From: Serratia marcescens
GTDB lineage: Bacteria; Pseudomonadota; Gammaproteobacteria; Enterobacterales; Enterobacteriaceae
DNA: 64,000 bases
Assembly: GCF_001902635.1 (NCBI RefSeq)
Contig: NZ_MJAO01000001.1
Coordinates: forward strand, 62,001 to 126,000
Reading direction: 5' to 3'
The position numbers were made by a program, and so were the translations under genes. The notes below the pieces were generated by a model that saw only the letters and a program-made list of their open reading frames with translations, was not told where the DNA came from and ran no database searches. Positions 63,304 to 64,000 of this stretch are shown in pieces. Every line of letters begins with the position of its first letter. Within the stretch, counting starts at the first letter, position 1.

Positions 63304-63323
63304 GGCCTGGCTACCGCCAGGCC
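63304..63323. terminator. Hairpin between convergent mgsA and helD
   Basis: An 8-bp stem GGCCTGGC/GCCAGGCC around TACC, without a strong T-run on either strand. A weak shared terminator is possible. Confidence 0.45.
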
Positions 63324-63329
63324 TGATTC

Positions 63330-64000
63330 TCACGGTTTTTTCTGCACCGGCACGCCAAGATCCCGCAGGTGCTCGACGAACACCGAAGGGCGCTCGCGAT
63401 CCTGCAACAGCCACACCTGGTGTTTGGCGCGAGTCAACGCGACGTACAGCAGGCGGCGCTCTTCTGCATCGGGGAAATCTTCCGGCTGCGGCAGCAACAC
63501 CTCTTCCAGCACCGACTCGCGCGCCACGGCGGGGAAGCCGTCGCGCCCCTCATGCAACCCGGCGATGATGACGTATTCCGCCTGCTGCCCCTTGCTGGCG
63601 TGGATGGTCATAAATTCCAGATCCAGCTTGGGCCAGCGGGTAGCCGCCTTCGCCAACGCTTCCGGTTTCAGATGGTGGTAACGCGCCAGCACCAGGATGC
63701 GCTCATCCGGCTTGGCGTAGCCGCTCAGTTTGTCCAGCAATGGTTCCAGCTGTTCGTGCGGCAGGATCGCCACCGACTTTTTGTTGCCCTTGCTCAAGCT
63801 GTTGAGCGGTTTTTTCAACTGGTGCGGGTTCTGCTGAACGAAACGGTTAGCCACCTCGCCGATGCGTTCGTTGAAGCGATAAGTGGTGTCCAGCGCGCAC
63901 TGTGCCCCTTCGCCGAAATTCGTGGCGAACGCGGTGGTTAACGTCAATTCGGCGCCGCTGAAGCGATAGATCGCCTGCCAGTCATCCCCCACCGCGAACA
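63330..64000 (-). CDS. helD: DNA helicase IV, C-terminal part (runs off the window)
   Basis: The last 220 or so codons of a UvrD/Rep-family superfamily-1 helicase, open to the window edge. Visible motifs are the V-G-D-D-W-Q-A-I-Y-R-F-S-G motif III, T-I-H-A-S-K-G-Q-Q-A-E-Y-V-I (motif V) and the V-A-L-T-R-A-K-H motif VI. It moves 3' to 5' on DNA. In E. coli, helD also lies beside mgsA. The start and motifs I-II are outside the window. Confidence 0.93.
   Translation of the reverse strand, partial: FAVGDDWQAIYRFSGAELTLTTAFATNFGEGAQCALDTTYRFNERIGEVANRFVQQNPHQLKKPLNSLSKGNKKSVAILPHEQLEPLLDKLSGYAKPDERILVLARYHHLKPEALAKAATRWPKLDLEFMTIHASKGQQAEYVIIAGLHEGRDGFPAVARESVLEEVLLPQPEDFPDAEERRLLYVALTRAKHQVWLLQDRERPSVFVEHLRDLGVPVQKKP

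Noticed and set aside
1-64000. CRISPR arrays, rRNA genes, insertion sequences
   Set aside because: No regularly spaced repeats, rRNA sequence or transposase frame was seen in the window.

Overview
The window is chromosomal DNA from a Serratia species, very probably Serratia marcescens or a close relative. The best evidence is an almost exact copy of the secreted Serratia nuclease gene nucA (44301-45101). It is supported by high GC in third codon positions and by enterobacterial gene order in two blocks: uvrY-uvrC-pgsA-glyW and serT-yccA-tusE-yccX-rlmI-hspQ-yccU-yccT-mgsA-helD. No rRNA, CRISPR array, insertion sequence or integrase was seen.

Layout: 1-1240 holds ylaC, a small coiled-coil gene, a 76-bp inverted-repeat element and a tRNA-like gene with an oversized anticodon region. 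1542-6052 is a MacAB-type exporter with its own outer-membrane channel. 6465-10716 holds proP, small genes, a broken thioesterase gene and dcuB. 10717-12460 is an AT-rich patch with an acyltransferase-3 gene. 12989-20446 is the leuZ/cysT ... glyW-pgsA-uvrC-uvrY tRNA/DNA-repair/phospholipid block. Here about 4 kb of extra genes lies between glyW and cysT, including an unknown protein built from two copies of one domain. 21163-23684 has yecF, a GlpM-family gene, two lipoproteins and an orphan phage antirepressor piece.

23724-33997 is a catabolic cluster for trans-4-hydroxy-L-proline. It comprises epimerase, three-subunit D-hydroxyproline dehydrogenase, deaminase, semialdehyde dehydrogenase, permease and an imine reductase, with a PAS-AraC regulator between the divergent arms. 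34116-45101 is a mosaic of stress, transport and regulator genes: usp, ABM monooxygenase, DedA, cycA, EamA with an XRE-cupin regulator, a second XRE gene behind an 11-bp triple repeat, wrbA, a TrkH-type potassium channel, and nucA under a LexA box.

45151-49946 is an RND pump (permease plus adaptor) divergent from soxR, with a near-consensus SoxR operator in a 19-bp-spacer promoter, so the pump is probably induced by redox-active compounds. 49987-57395 is a chaperone-usher fimbrial operon (pilin, chaperone, usher, tip adhesin). It is headed by a LuxR-type gene and faces a divergent membrane winged-helix regulator with a small membrane partner. 57488-64000 returns to conserved housekeeping genes and ends inside helD.

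The least explained items are the tRNA-like gene at 1144-1240, the cargo splitting the glyW-cysT-leuZ tRNA cluster, the duplicated-domain protein at 15658-16473, and the SoxR-RND unit.
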